Shown piece after piece: positions 26,845 through 36,528 of a stretch of DNA of 64,000 bases. The notes beneath the pieces are model-generated. The model saw nothing but the letters and a program-made list of their open reading frames with translations. It made no database searches and was not told where the DNA came from. Numbering within the stretch: position 1 is the stretch's first letter; each line of letters begins with the position of its first letter. This DNA comes from Metabacillus niabensis. Lineage in GTDB: Bacteria; Bacillota; Bacilli; Bacillales; Bacillaceae. Location: positions 62,001-126,000 of the forward strand of contig NZ_JAIVLH010000017.1 of the NCBI RefSeq assembly GCF_020524345.1, given 5' to 3'. A program made the position numbers and the translations under genes.

Positions 26845-28401
26845 CTATTTTTGTAAAATTTGATCTTTCAGTGCTCTTCTTAAAATTTTCCCTGTTGTAT
26901 TTTTAGGAAGTTCTTCTAAAAACTCGATTGAACTAGGTATTTTATACTTAGCTAAATGCTGTTGGCAGTATTCTATGAGCTCTTCTGCTGTTACTGTTTT
27001 ATTTTTCACAACAACAAAGCATTTTACTGCTTCACCAAAGTTTGGATCAGGGACTCCTAATACTGCAACCTCGACAACTTCTTCGTGATTATATAATACT
27101 TCTTCAACCTCGCGCGGGTATACGTTATAACCGCCAACAATGATCATATCTTTTTTCCGATCAACAATATAAAAATAACCTTCTTCATCTCTTCTGGCAA
27201 GGTCACCTGTATATAGCCAGCCATTCTTTAGAGTAAAGGCTGTTTCTTCAGGCATTTTATAATATCCCTTCATAACATTAGGGCCTTTAACAATTAATTC
27301 TCCTACTTGGTTAGGTGGTAATTCTTCGCCTAATTCATTCACAACTTTATTTTCTACATTCATAATATTTGTCCCTATTGAGCCTGGTTTTCGTGGACGA
27401 TCAAGAGGGTTGAAGCATGTAACGGGTGAAGCTTCTGAAAGACCATATCCTTCTGATAAAATCACTTTAAACTTTTGTTCAAATCCTTTTAATAAAGCAA
27501 CAGGCATTGAAGCACCGCCCGAGACACACATACGTAATGATTTTAAGTCTTCTGGTTGAGCTTTATCATATTGAAGTAAAAAGTTATACATGGTAGGAAC
27601 TCCAGCGAAAACAGTTGCTTGATACGTTTTTACGAGGTTAAAAATAGTATCAGGACTAAACCTATGTACGATAAGCAAAGTTGCCCCGTTCATAAGTGGT
27701 GCATTTAACGCAACAGTCAGGCAAAAAACATGAAACATCGGTAGAACCGTTACAATCACATCTTCTTTGTTCATTTTTAAATAGTTAGCTGTATCAAGGG
27801 CATTACTATATAAGTTTTTATGCGTTAACATCGCACCTTTTGGTTTGCCGGTTGTTCCGGATGTATATAAAATAACAGCAACATCTTCTTCATCAAGTTC
27901 GGGACCTTCAAATTGAGTGCTGCCTGTCGAAAGTATTTTTGTAAACCTTTTCATTTTTGTGTAAATCGCAAGCTCTGTGATATCTATTTCTTTTTTGTCT
28001 GAAATTGGCGGTGTATCACAAGTAATGATATGTTCAAGCTTCGGCAGCATACTTTCCATCTTCTCAAACAACGGCAAAAGTAAATCCAATATAACAGCTG
28101 CTTTTACATCACCATTGTTCAAGATATAGGCAATTTCATCAGGTGTATAAATTGGGTTAACCGGAATAACGGTTGCACCTGCACGTAAGGCACCATACAA
28201 TGAAATGACAAAGTATGGAGAATTTCCTAATACAATTGCGACATGATCTCCTTTGTTAACTCCCAACTCCTTTAAGCTGCTTGCAAATTGATTGATTTCT
28301 CCTTCAAGTTGCAAATATGTTGTTTCTGTTCCATCAAAAATAAAAGCCGGCTTTGATCCATGTTCTTTGACAGTTTCAGACAACCGTAAAGATAAATTCA
28401 T
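26845..28401 (-). CDS. lcfB: Long-chain fatty-acid-CoA ligase LcfB
   Basis: A 518-residue AMP-forming acyl-CoA synthetase. Motifs: [14 protein letters not shown] (ATP binding, about residue 178), [34 protein letters not shown] split over the hinge, and the C-terminal Lys in [10 protein letters not shown]. It activates fatty acids for beta-oxidation or lipid synthesis. The ATG at 28401 follows AAAAAGGGGTGGG; the frame to 28437 lacks a site. Gene order with yhfI fits B. subtilis yhfL (lcfB), and a FadR-type operator sits just upstream. It complements the glyoxylate bypass for growth on fatty acids. Confidence 0.93.
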   Translation of the reverse strand: MNLSLRLSETVKEHGSKPAFIFDGTETTYLQLEGEINQFASSLKELGVNKGDHVAIVLGNSPYFVISLYGALRAGATVIPVNPIYTPDEIAYILNNGDVKAAVILDLLLPLFEKMESMLPKLEHIITCDTPPISDKKEIDITELAIYTKMKRFTKILSTGSTQFEGPELDEEDVAVILYTSGTTGKPKGAMLTHKNLYSNALDTANYLKMNKEDVIVTVLPMFHVFCLTVALNAPLMNGATLLIVHRFSPDTIFNLVKTYQATVFAGVPTMYNFLLQYDKAQPEDLKSLRMCVSGGASMPVALLKGFEQKFKVILSEGYGLSEASPVTCFNPLDRPRKPGSIGTNIMNVENKVVNELGEELPPNQVGELIVKGPNVMKGYYKMPEETAFTLKNGWLYTGDLARRDEEGYFYIVDRKKDMIIVGGYNVYPREVEEVLYNHEEVVEVAVLGVPDPNFGEAVKCFVVVKNKTVTAEELIEYCQQHLAKYKIPSSIEFLEELPKNTTGKILRRALKDQILQK

Positions 28402-28422
28402 TTTCCCACCCCTTTTTAAAAA

Positions 28423-28440
28423 TGAATGAATAGCCATTCA
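28423..28440. promoter_or_regulatory. FadR operator upstream of lcfB
   Basis: TGAATGAATAGCCATTCA differs by one base from the Bacillus FadR consensus TGAATGAMTANTCATTCA. It begins 21 nt upstream of the lcfB start, consistent with repression relieved by long-chain acyl-CoA. Confidence 0.85.
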
Positions 28441-28586
28441 CTTATCTGATAGAAACTTTTTTTCTATTGGTATAAAGAACCCCTTTGGTCATGGTGACTT
28501 ACCTCCAGAAAAACATTCTACTTCCATTATATTGAATGAAGGAAGATTTCACAATGACTGAGATTGATTCCATATAAGAAAACCAC

Positions 28587-28607
28587 AGGTCAGCCTCGGG
28601 CAAATAA
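28587..28607. repeat. Fragment of dispersed palindromic repeat, left part
   Basis: GGTCAGCCTCGGGCAAATAA is nearly identical to part of the larger element at 40901-41030 (GATCAGCCTCGGGCAAATAA). Confidence 0.6.
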
Positions 28608-28615
28608 ACAAAATG

Positions 28616-28650
28616 AAAGGTTCATCCCATTAATAGGAGATGAACCTTTT
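28616..28650 (-). terminator. Terminator of yhfI
   Basis: AAAGGTTCATC and GATGAACCTTT pair with a loop of 12 nt. T-rich sequence flanks it. Confidence 0.75.
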
Positions 28651-28661
28651 ATAAATTAATC

Positions 28662-29396
28662 CTATGAACTCCAAACAAATCCAGTGCTTGCCAGATTTAT
28701 TTTGCCTTTAAAATGCTCATTTGCCTGTGCAGCTAAATCAGCTAGATTGCCGAAATGAGGGAGATGTGTTAACAGCAATTGCTTTACCTTTGCTTTATGT
28801 GCAAGCTTTCCCACTTCAGCACTGTTCATATGACCCGCACTTTTTCCATCTTGATGAGAGTATAAGCTGCACTCTGAGATGAGGAGATCGGCATTTGACG
28901 AAAATGGGATGAAATTGTCCTGATAACTTGTATCGGCAGTATATATGACAGTTGATACGAGATCAGTGATTTTCATAGCAAAACAGGGTGCCGGATGAGT
29001 GGTTCTTAAAAACGCAATGGAAAATGGTCCAATTTCCAACACCTCTGTATCCTTATATACAACACCAATCGTTGCATTTTTATATGTCAGTTTTTGAAAA
29101 GCTGCTTGATCTAAATCATGCCCATAAATAGGCAATGTTTTTTTCCTATTATGAATCAATCCTGTAACATAACAGCCATATTGTAAGGGTCCTATGTCTG
29201 CTACATGATCATGATGATAATGTGATAACACAACTGCATCAAGTTGATCTATTGAAATGGTTTGTTGTAATTTTGACAAAACCGCACTGCCACAATCAAT
29301 CAATAACCGAAAACCGTTTGATTCGAATAAATAACCTGAGGTTGCTTCTCCTGCGTTTGGAAAGCCGCCCCAATACCCTATCACTGTTACTTTCAT
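28662..29396 (-). CDS. yhfI: Metallo-beta-lactamase-fold hydrolase YhfI
   Basis: A 244-residue protein with the metallo-beta-lactamase motif HYHHDHVADI (HxHxDH, about residues 58-66), a downstream THPAPCFAMK His, TADTSYQDNF with the bridging Asp, and LLTHLPHFG. The fold resembles RNase Z and related phosphodiesterases. Length equals B. subtilis YhfI; its substrate is unknown. Divergent from yhfH, start with AAAGGGTTGAGTGA. Confidence 0.88.
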   Translation of the reverse strand: MKVTVIGYWGGFPNAGEATSGYLFESNGFRLLIDCGSAVLSKLQQTISIDQLDAVVLSHYHHDHVADIGPLQYGCYVTGLIHNRKKTLPIYGHDLDQAAFQKLTYKNATIGVVYKDTEVLEIGPFSIAFLRTTHPAPCFAMKITDLVSTVIYTADTSYQDNFIPFSSNADLLISECSLYSHQDGKSAGHMNSAEVGKLAHKAKVKQLLLTHLPHFGNLADLAAQANEHFKGKINLASTGFVWSS

Positions 29397-29556
29397 GAGT
29401 CACTCAACCCTTTCTCAATTTCTCACCAAGAACATTATAACCTCTGTGGAATTGTTTTAACATTCATGAAAAATTGGCTAATACCTATTTTGGTAGAAAA
29501 CAGCTTTAATACCAACATTTCCACATATCCTCCCGATAATTGTTACAAAACAGTTG

Positions 29557-29586
29557 TTGACACTTCCCAAACTGTTATAATACAAT
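29557..29586 (+). promoter_or_regulatory. Sigma-A promoter of yhfH
   Basis: TTGACA at 29557, 18-nt spacer, TACAAT at 29581. It lies 32 nt before the yhfH start. Confidence 0.65.
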
Positions 29587-29617
29587 ATGTGTAACAAATC
29601 AAACGGAGGGGATTCAA

Positions 29618-29752
29618 ATGATGATGAAAATAACAGAATTTTTCAGAAATTTACCAAAAAAACAGTGTAAAGAGTGTGGAGGCGAAATTGAAGAACAGCA
29701 TGAGTGTTATGGAAATACTTGTAATGAGTGCTTACACGTAACAGATCTTTAA
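29618..29752 (+). CDS. yhfH: YhfH-like small zinc-ribbon protein, 44 residues
   Basis: Three consecutive ATG codons begin at 29618 after GGAGGGG. The product contains four Cys as CKEC-x-x-x and, after EEQHECYGNTC, CNEC; this is the conserved YhfH pattern (QCKECGGEIEEQHECYGNTC). YhfH proteins are small Firmicute proteins of unknown function, likely binding zinc. It is divergent from yhfI as in B. subtilis, with its own promoter. Confidence 0.85.
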   Translation: MMMKITEFFRNLPKKQCKECGGEIEEQHECYGNTCNECLHVTDL

Positions 29753-29833
29753 CCTTTTTTACACCTATACTGTTAGATAACAGATTATAAATTCCGATAT
29801 TGATATATTACAAAGGCTCAAAAATATCGATAA

Positions 29834-29876
29834 AAAAATAAGAAGGTTAGCCTAATGGCCAACCTTCTTATTTTTT
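29834..29876. terminator. Bidirectional terminator between yhfH and the LacI regulator
   Basis: AAGAAGGTTAGCC and GGCCAACCTTCTT pair, with ATTTTTTAT on the + strand and TTTTTTTAT on the minus strand. Confidence 0.88.
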
Positions 29877-30894
29877 ATGATGTCGCGACTAAATGATCTC
29901 TACTTGTAGATGAACCCCGATACGCCAGCTTAGAAATAAATTCATGATTCTCAAAAGTACGGAATTGCTTTCTATGTATTTTTTCACACATAACATCTAT
30001 TGATTTTTCGGCCATAGCATCAACCGGCTGTATGACTGTCGTAATCATTGGATCTATGAGTTTGGTAATCTCCATATTATCATAGCCGACTACAGCTAAA
30101 TCCTCCGGTATTCTCCAACCAGCCTTTTGTGCCTCTAAAATAATGCCAGCTGCAACAGCATCTCCTCCAGCAAAAACAGCTGTCGGTGATACCTTCATAC
30201 AAGCTAATTTTCGAAAAACCTGTTTACCGTCTTCAACTGATGAAACTTTATCAAAATAAAACTTTTCATAAGAATGTATATTTACTTCTTGTAAAGCAGA
30301 TTGAAACCCCTTAATTCTAGCTTTCATTCCTTCGCTTTTTACCCCGATTGAACAATAAGCAATATGTGTATGTCCCCTCTCAATCAAGTGCTTTGCTACC
30401 AGATAGCCGCTTTGTGCTTGATTGACATACACCATTGGAATATTTGCATTCTCTATTTTCTCATTACAAAGAACAATGGGACCGTAATTTAAATAGGAAT
30501 CAATCACAGACCAATCATTTTCAACAGCTGTCATAATAACACCATCGACTTGTTTGGTTTTTAATAGATTCAAGTACCGGCATTCTTTTTGTTTTGAGAA
30601 TTGAGTTTGGCAAATAATCAATTGATATCCTTTTGATGAAGCTTTCATTTCCAGCAACTCAATTAATTGACTGAAAAAAGGTGTGGATATTTTCGGTATT
30701 AATACAGCAATAATTCCTGTCTTTTGATTTCTTAAGCTTCTTGCAGCAGAATTAGGAACATACCCCAATTGTTCCATTGCCTTCTGCACAAGCTCCTTTT
30801 TTTCATCTGAAACATATGGGTGATCATTTAATACTCTGGACACAGTTGTCCTCGATAATCCCGCCAGCTTCGCGACATCTTCAATGGTAGACAA
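29875..30894 (-). CDS. LacI-family transcriptional regulator (DegA-like)
   Basis: A 339-residue LacI/GalR repressor: helix-turn-helix STIEDVAKLAGLSRTTVSRV at residues 2-21, hinge YVPNSAARSLRN, and a periplasmic-binding-like effector domain with VVGYDNMEITKL. Starts with TTG at 30894 after GGAGGG. Resembles DegA of B. subtilis, but the target is not evident since no sugar genes are adjacent. A palindromic operator-like site 50 nt upstream suggests autoregulation. Confidence 0.85.
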   Translation of the reverse strand: MSTIEDVAKLAGLSRTTVSRVLNDHPYVSDEKKELVQKAMEQLGYVPNSAARSLRNQKTGIIAVLIPKISTPFFSQLIELLEMKASSKGYQLIICQTQFSKQKECRYLNLLKTKQVDGVIMTAVENDWSVIDSYLNYGPIVLCNEKIENANIPMVYVNQAQSGYLVAKHLIERGHTHIAYCSIGVKSEGMKARIKGFQSALQEVNIHSYEKFYFDKVSSVEDGKQVFRKLACMKVSPTAVFAGGDAVAAGIILEAQKAGWRIPEDLAVVGYDNMEITKLIDPMITTVIQPVDAMAEKSIDVMCEKIHRKQFRTFENHEFISKLAYRGSSTSRDHLVATS

Positions 30895-30942
30895 ATTTCT
30901 CCCTCCCCACAGGCTCTATGTTGCCCACCTTGCTTGACCTTG

Positions 30943-30956
30943 GAAACGTTTTCAAA
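30943..30956. promoter_or_regulatory. Operator-like palindrome upstream of the LacI-family gene
   Basis: TGGAAACGTTTTCA is a near-palindrome of the LacI/GalR class with a central CG. It is one mismatch from the cre consensus, so CcpA binding is also possible. Confidence 0.6.
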
Positions 30957-31034
30957 TATGATTATATGAGAATATCTTCTATAATTCAATCTTTTTTTAC
31001 AAAAAGTGTTTATTTTACCTACGAATTCAAGTTT

Positions 31035-31069
31035 TAGCAGGAGCAATTTATAAGAAACTGCTCCTACTA
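31035..31069 (-). terminator. Hairpin after the Amt-MCP gene
   Basis: TAGCAGGAGCA and TGCTCCTACTA pair with a single mismatch five bases beyond the stop codon. No strong T-run follows. Confidence 0.6.
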
Positions 31070-31073
31070 TCTT

Positions 31074-33365
31074 TCAACCTATATCTGCAGTAACAAATTG
31101 TTTAACAGACCTTTGCAATTGTTCATTTTGTTGTTTCATCATGTTAATTTTCTCTACCATATCAAGAGTTAGGTCAAGATTAGTTTTCATATTTTGGAAG
31201 ACCTTCTCCATTCGGCCTGTCATTTCTTTAAAACTATCTTGCTGTTCATATCGCCTACCTTGAATCGTGACCGTATCACGATTTACGCGTTCCAACGTAA
31301 TGAGAAAATCATTCATAAATTGATTAACCTGATTGACCTTATCATCAATCGTATGAAATCTTTTCGGCATTTTTACTAATTGATCGCTTAATAACTCAAT
31401 TTTTCGAGATAATTCGATCACCTCCGAGAACCCTGCTGTCGTTTCTTGTGTTGTACGGTGAATCATGTCCCTAATATCTGCTGTTGAGTCTTTGGATTTA
31501 TTTGCAAGCTTTTTAATCTCATTTGCAACAACTGTAAAGCCTCTACCAGATTCCCCGGCTCTTGCAGCTTCGATACTGGCATTAAGCGACAGTAAATTTA
31601 TTTGTTCGGAAACCTCTGTAATCAAGTTAACCATGTGTTCACTTTCTTTAGCATAATTGGTAATTTTGGACACATTATCATGAAAAACGGTCAGTTTATG
31701 ATTAACATCATTATTTAATTCACCAACATCTCGTACAAAGCTTGATATGTCTGTCATTTCTTTTTGAATCCAGCCCATTTGATGTCCTATTTGCTCTATT
31801 GAAGAAAAAGCCTGTTGTATTTCTGCAATCACTTGATTTTCCACTTCAATCTCCTGTTCAAGCCACTTTTCTGATTTTGATACATACGTATATGTTTCTT
31901 CAATTTCTGCCATTTGCTGTGATGCACTTTTCTTCGAATCTTCACTTAATGACAATACATTTACTGTCGTATCAAGAACATGTGATGTTTGTGTTTTTAC
32001 CTGGTGTACAAGATCGTTTAATGTGGAAAGCACTGTGTTAAACGCTTTATTCAGCTCAGCCATGTCTTCTCCAGGCTCATACTTGATCTTTTTTGTCAGA
32101 TCTCCTTTTGCCGCTGCAATTTCATTCATCGCAACAATTGTATCTAATACCGAAATGGATGCACCATGTTCACTTACATTGAGCCCTGCTTCCTCCTCAT
32201 GCTTCTCTACTCTAATATTCATTGTGAATTTCATTATTCCATAAATTAATAGCCCCATTCCGAATGCCCAAACGAACGCCGTTCCTGCACCTAAAGCTTG
32301 GACACCTAGCTGCTCTAATCTTGATTGAAGCACAAGATTCTCTACCGGAGCAAAAAGGGCAAGTCCAATTGTCCCCCATGCACCACAGACTCCATGAACT
32401 GCGATTGCTCCAACTGCATCATCCACTTTAAATACCGATTCAATGATTCTTAAAGAAAAAACAACAATCGTTCCGCCAATTGCTCCGATAAGCAAAGCTG
32501 TTTCAGGTGTTAACACATTAGCTCCAGCTGTTACCGCAACAAGTCCACCTAATATTCCATTTAAGATATCTTCTACCTGTGGTCTCTTATCAAGGAACCA
32601 GCTTACTATCATTGCTGTTAATCCGCCACTTACTGCTCCAAAATGTGTATTCAATGAAATTAATGCAATGTGAATATCTGCCACTCCTGTTGATCCTGCA
32701 TTAAAACCAAACCATCCAAGCCATAAGATAAAAACCCCTGTTACAGCTAAGACAGCATTAGACATTGCAAATTTACGACTTTTTCCATCTGAAGAATACT
32801 TTCCAATACGGGGACCCACAATAATGGCAGCAGCCAGAGCAACCCAACCTCCGATCGAATGAACGACCGTTGATCCTGCAAAATCCATAAAACCTAAAGC
32901 TTCCAGCCATCCTTTGCTCTCACCGTTCCATAAGCTGCCCCAAGCCCAGTGTCCAAAAATCGGATAAATAATTGCACTAATCATTATTGTGCCGATAATG
33001 TATGCACTAAACTTAACTCTTTCAGCAATAGCCCCGGATACAATGGTTGCAGCGGTTCCTGCAAAGACAATTTGAAATAATAAAAATGCCCAATTAGATG
33101 GATCTTCCTCAAGTCCTTGAAATAAGAAACCATCCAAGCCGATCCATCCGGTAGATGATGATCCAAACATAAAAGCAAAACCAATTAAGGAAAACACGAC
33201 TGTCGTAATTAATAAATCAATCACATTCTTCATTGCCACATTAATTGAGTTTTTTGCCCGGACCAATCCTGCTTCTAATAAAGTGAAACCAGCTTGCATA
33301 AAAAAGACTAAAAAAGTTGCGATAACCATCCATAACACATTTACATTAAGTTGTATTGTATCCAT
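31074..33365 (-). CDS. Ammonium transporter fused to a methyl-accepting chemotaxis signalling domain (Amt-MCP)
   Basis: A 763-residue fusion. Residues 1-385 are a complete Amt/Mep channel with eleven predicted helices: AERVKFSAY, the pore block [14 protein letters not shown] with His169, and [10 protein letters not shown] with His324 (the twin-His pore), and the C-terminal Amt tail [16 protein letters not shown]-like linker follows (about 402-450, [11 protein letters not shown]), then a long coiled coil with the MCP hairpin tip [20 protein letters not shown] (about 590-609). Expected role: couple ammonium binding or passage to the chemotaxis kinase CheA. No CheW or CheA gene is nearby. Start has AGGAGGTAAAGG. 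A TnrA/GlnR-type box lies about 110 nt upstream. No pseudogene signs. Confidence 0.92.
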   Translation of the reverse strand: MDTIQLNVNVLWMVIATFLVFFMQAGFTLLEAGLVRAKNSINVAMKNVIDLLITTVVFSLIGFAFMFGSSSTGWIGLDGFLFQGLEEDPSNWAFLLFQIVFAGTAATIVSGAIAERVKFSAYIIGTIMISAIIYPIFGHWAWGSLWNGESKGWLEALGFMDFAGSTVVHSIGGWVALAAAIIVGPRIGKYSSDGKSRKFAMSNAVLAVTGVFILWLGWFGFNAGSTGVADIHIALISLNTHFGAVSGGLTAMIVSWFLDKRPQVEDILNGILGGLVAVTAGANVLTPETALLIGAIGGTIVVFSLRIIESVFKVDDAVGAIAVHGVCGAWGTIGLALFAPVENLVLQSRLEQLGVQALGAGTAFVWAFGMGLLIYGIMKFTMNIRVEKHEEEAGLNVSEHGASISVLDTIVAMNEIAAAKGDLTKKIKYEPGEDMAELNKAFNTVLSTLNDLVHQVKTQTSHVLDTTVNVLSLSEDSKKSASQQMAEIEETYTYVSKSEKWLEQEIEVENQVIAEIQQAFSSIEQIGHQMGWIQKEMTDISSFVRDVGELNNDVNHKLTVFHDNVSKITNYAKESEHMVNLITEVSEQINLLSLNASIEAARAGESGRGFTVVANEIKKLANKSKDSTADIRDMIHRTTQETTAGFSEVIELSRKIELLSDQLVKMPKRFHTIDDKVNQVNQFMNDFLITLERVNRDTVTIQGRRYEQQDSFKEMTGRMEKVFQNMKTNLDLTLDMVEKINMMKQQNEQLQRSVKQFVTADIG

Positions 33366-33473
33366 CCTTTACCTCCTAAGTTATAAACTATGACGTATAA
33401 TGGTATATTTTATAACATTTTAGGTAAAAAGGGGGAATTTTCTGAAAAAAGTAGTTAATTTTTCGATTTTATA

Positions 33474-33490
33474 TGTCATAAGAACTAACA
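33474..33490. promoter_or_regulatory. TnrA/GlnR-type box upstream of Amt-MCP
   Basis: TGTCA, seven bases, TAACA: fits TGTNA-N7-TNACA, the nitrogen-regulator motif of Bacillus. It lies 109 nt before the start codon, consistent with nitrogen-limited control. Confidence 0.6.
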
Positions 33491-33495
33491 ATATC

Positions 33496-33533
33496 TCAAA
33501 AAAAAAGAACTGATCCTATTTGGATCAGTTCTT
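33496..33533 (-). terminator. Terminator of yhgE
   Basis: AAGAACTGATCC and GGATCAGTTCTT pair around TATTT, with nine T following on the minus strand. Confidence 0.9.
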
Positions 33534-33544
33534 ACCTTAAGCTT

Positions 33545-35743
33545 TTATAGATCTTTTTTCACTTTTCTCGAAAAGTAAAGAATCGTCCCAAGCATCATGA
33601 CCAACATCATCCCAGCAAGTTTGTACACTTGATTCCACATGGTTCCAAAGTCTCCAATGGAAATAATGGATCTAAATCCCTCTACAGAATATGTCATTGG
33701 TAACCAATGGTTGATTTTTTGAAAAATTTCCGGAAGCAACTCAATTGGGAAAGTACCTGCACTTGTTGTTAATTGAAGAATTAACACAATAATGGCAATA
33801 AATCTTCCCGGATTATCCATTGTTGTCACTAAAAACTGTACAATTGCCATAAACGTTAAGCTTGTTATGATACTAAACAGCATAAAGTAACCAACACTCT
33901 TAACTTCAAGTCCTAATCCATACAATAGGACAACATCTGCAAGAATTGATTGGACAATGGCCACAATACACAGCACACTAAATTTACTAGCAAATAAGGA
34001 GATTCCTGATTTCGGTATTCCTGTTGTTTCGCGCAATGGAAAAACAACTGTAACAAGTAAGGAACCAACAAATAATGCTAATGATAAAAAGTAAGGTGCA
34101 AGACCTGTTCCGTAATTAGAAACTTTATTAAGCTCTTTTGTTTCAAGATGAACGGGATCTGCCACCATTTCATATTGATCATCAGAACCTTTTGCATCTT
34201 TTGTGTCTGCCGTTGCATCACTTAACTTGCTTGAAAGTTCATTTGTCCCTTCAGAAAGTTCTGATACCCCATTATTTAATGTAGTTGCCCCATCTGCAAG
34301 TTTATTTGTTCCATCCTCCAACGCAACAGAACCGCTCGCTAATTCATGAATTCCGTTATCTAGTACTTTTCCGCCATTCTCTAATTGCTCTACACCGGTT
34401 TTCACATCTCCGATTTTTTCACCGAATGTTTTTAATCCTTGACTTACTTGTGATTGAGCGTCATTTATTTGAACAGCTCCATTATAGAGTTCTTCCTGCC
34501 CTGATGTTAACTGTTGCACAGCATTTTCCACAGACGCAGTTCCTTCATAAAGCTTACTCGTATTTTCAGGTAGTTGCTCAACATTTGCATATAAGCTATT
34601 TGCTCCATCGGAAAGCTGGTGTAAATTTGTTGCTAGTTGCTTCCCGCCACCATCTATACGATTTAACGCTTCTACAAGAGCAAGTAGTTGTTTTTGTTGT
34701 TCATCTTCTAATGGGATCGTTTCTAACGTTGCGGCCAACTGATTTACTGTTTCAGTTAGTGCTGAAATATTTTGTGATAAAGAGTCAGCACCTTCACTTG
34801 CTGCAACATTTCCTTCAGCAAGCTGTTTCGTTCCTGCAACTAATTGCGGGGCACTTTCATTTAATTGATTTGTCCCTTCAGTTAATTGCGGTAAAGCTGC
34901 TTGAAGTTCCTTCATTCCATTGAGTGACTTATCTAGGCCTTGCACCAAATTTTCTGTTCCATCTTCGGTTTGAACAGCACCGTCATAAAGCTCGCTCTGT
35001 CCTTGTTGCATAGCCGAGAGTCCACTATTTAAAGTAGATAGTCCATCCGATAATTGAGATGAACCATCCGAAGCTTCATGAAGACCTTCTTTAAATACAA
35101 TTGATTTTGAGACAAGTTCATGTAGATTTTCATCTAAGGACTGTGATCCTTCTTGAAGATCTGATACACCGTCATCTATTTTTGTGGCTCCATCACTCGC
35201 ATCACTTATTCCCTCGGCCATTAATTCCATACTGTCAAATAAGTTTTCTGCATATGTTTTCGTTAAAGAATTGGCCACTTCTTCTTTTATTTTTTCTATT
35301 GCACTATCTCCAATTTGACCTGAGATAAAGTTATAGCCTTTATTTGTTGTAAACGTTAGTCCAAGTTGCTTTGGTTTATCATCTAGTAAAGTCGTTGCAT
35401 TTTCCGAAAAATCTTCAGGTATCTCGATGACCATATAGTAATCGTGGCTCTGAAGCCCTTTTTCCGCTTCCTCACTACTAACAAACTGCCAATCAAACTT
35501 ATTGTTTTCTTTTAAGTTGTCTATAAGTTCACCGCCAACATCAAGCTTTTCTTCTTCAAATGTTGTACCAGTGTCCTGATTGACAACAGCAACCGGAAGC
35601 TGGTCGAGGTTTCCGTACGGATCCCAAAAAGCACTTAGATAACCACCACTGTACATTAACGGAATAAACAAAACCCCAATAACAGCAATAAGCACTTTTT
35701 TATTTTTAAATAATGACTTCCATTCTTCTTTCAATAATGACAT
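33545..35743 (-). CDS. yhgE: YhgE/Pip family membrane protein
   Basis: A 732-residue protein of the YhgE/phage-infection-protein family. One N-terminal membrane helix (about 15-35) is followed by an extracellular region of about 500 residues with many repeated L-x-D-G/S-x-x-x-L-heptads (LSDGLSTLNSGL, LADGATTLNNGV), and five or so C-terminal helices of the ABC-2 permease type. In Lactococcus the homologue Pip is a phage receptor; in Bacillus and Streptococcus relatives may act in export, with no ATPase here. Start has GGAGGGAA. Downstream of the TetR gene yhgD with a matching operator between them. Confidence 0.88.
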   Translation of the reverse strand: MSLLKEEWKSLFKNKKVLIAVIGVLFIPLMYSGGYLSAFWDPYGNLDQLPVAVVNQDTGTTFEEEKLDVGGELIDNLKENNKFDWQFVSSEEAEKGLQSHDYYMVIEIPEDFSENATTLLDDKPKQLGLTFTTNKGYNFISGQIGDSAIEKIKEEVANSLTKTYAENLFDSMELMAEGISDASDGATKIDDGVSDLQEGSQSLDENLHELVSKSIVFKEGLHEASDGSSQLSDGLSTLNSGLSAMQQGQSELYDGAVQTEDGTENLVQGLDKSLNGMKELQAALPQLTEGTNQLNESAPQLVAGTKQLAEGNVAASEGADSLSQNISALTETVNQLAATLETIPLEDEQQKQLLALVEALNRIDGGGKQLATNLHQLSDGANSLYANVEQLPENTSKLYEGTASVENAVQQLTSGQEELYNGAVQINDAQSQVSQGLKTFGEKIGDVKTGVEQLENGGKVLDNGIHELASGSVALEDGTNKLADGATTLNNGVSELSEGTNELSSKLSDATADTKDAKGSDDQYEMVADPVHLETKELNKVSNYGTGLAPYFLSLALFVGSLLVTVVFPLRETTGIPKSGISLFASKFSVLCIVAIVQSILADVVLLYGLGLEVKSVGYFMLFSIITSLTFMAIVQFLVTTMDNPGRFIAIIVLILQLTTSAGTFPIELLPEIFQKINHWLPMTYSVEGFRSIISIGDFGTMWNQVYKLAGMMLVMMLGTILYFSRKVKKDL

Positions 35744-35811
35744 GCTCTATTCCCTCCTATGTGACAAACTCTCAAAAGATTGACATGTCGATATCACCTT
35801 ATAATACTTAA

Positions 35812-35834
35812 TGACCGTTTTACCCATTTGGTCA
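35812..35834. promoter_or_regulatory. YhgD operator upstream of yhgE
   Basis: TGACC, a 13-nt spacer, GGTCA (23 bp). The inverted form of the site at 36454-36476 agrees at 17 of 23 positions, including CATTTGGTCA. Confidence 0.75.
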
Positions 35835-35855
35835 TCCCCTACCTAAATAAGAGGA

Positions 35856-36431
35856 TTATCTTATAGACAATCCCTTTAATAAGTAACCTTCAAAAATCTC
35901 GGCAATTTTCTCTTTTTCTAATGGTTCATGGTGCTTTTCCCAATCAAAAATGAGCGAAATATATAATTTCAGAATGATAAAAGCAGTCAATTCCGGGTCA
36001 CATTGTTTCAGTTCGTTACGATCAATTGCATCAATAATTTTTTGCTTTATATATTGTAATACCATTTCTTCGACTTTTTGCACACCTTCATTCACTGTCG
36101 GTGTTCCCATTTCTTGGCTTTCCTGAAATATCTTAATTGTTAGATGGTGAGTTTTCCGAAATTCCAGAATACTATATAATGCTTGATGCACACTGTCTAC
36201 AAACGGACGTTGTGTATCAAAGGCTTCATCTGCGACTATTTTCATATCAAGCAATAGATGATCAATGATTTCTGAAAATAAATCCTCTTTATTTTTATAG
36301 AAAGTATAGATGGTACCTTTTCCAACATTCGCTAGTTTTGACACAAGATCCATTGTTGTACCTTTATAACCAAATTGCGCAAAAGATTTTGTAGCAGCTT
36401 CTAATATTTGCTTCTTACGATCGACGCTCAT
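35856..36431 (-). CDS. yhgD: TetR-family regulator YhgD
   Basis: A 191-residue TetR-family protein: the N-terminal DNA-binding domain (ILEAATKSFAQFGYKGTTMD with KGTIYTFYKNKEDLF, residues about 10-53), and a ligand-binding C-terminal domain (FQESQEMGTPTVNEG). The ATG at 36431 follows AGGGGTGA; a GTG three codons earlier is inside the ribosome site. It sits immediately upstream of yhgE, with operator palindromes before both genes, and so probably represses both, in response to an unknown ligand. Confidence 0.88.
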   Translation of the reverse strand: MSVDRKKQILEAATKSFAQFGYKGTTMDLVSKLANVGKGTIYTFYKNKEDLFSEIIDHLLLDMKIVADEAFDTQRPFVDSVHQALYSILEFRKTHHLTIKIFQESQEMGTPTVNEGVQKVEEMVLQYIKQKIIDAIDRNELKQCDPELTAFIILKLYISLIFDWEKHHEPLEKEKIAEIFEGYLLKGLSIR

Positions 36432-36453
36432 AGGTTTCACCCCTGAAGATTAT

Positions 36454-36476
36454 TGACCAAATGAACAAATCAGTCA
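36454..36476. promoter_or_regulatory. YhgD operator upstream of yhgD
   Basis: TGACC, 13 nt, AGTCA; 23 bp from the yhgD start. It shares its ATGGGT-inverted core with the site before yhgE. Confidence 0.7.
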
Positions 36477-36528
36477 GTTGTTATTTATGTAATATAACAT
36501 GCCTTTCTCTTTTTTACAAGGCGAAAAA

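Noticed and set aside
34285-34923. 212-residue + strand ORF
   Set aside because: It is the shadow of the heptad-rich part of yhgE; the repeated codons keep the opposite frame open. No ribosome site.
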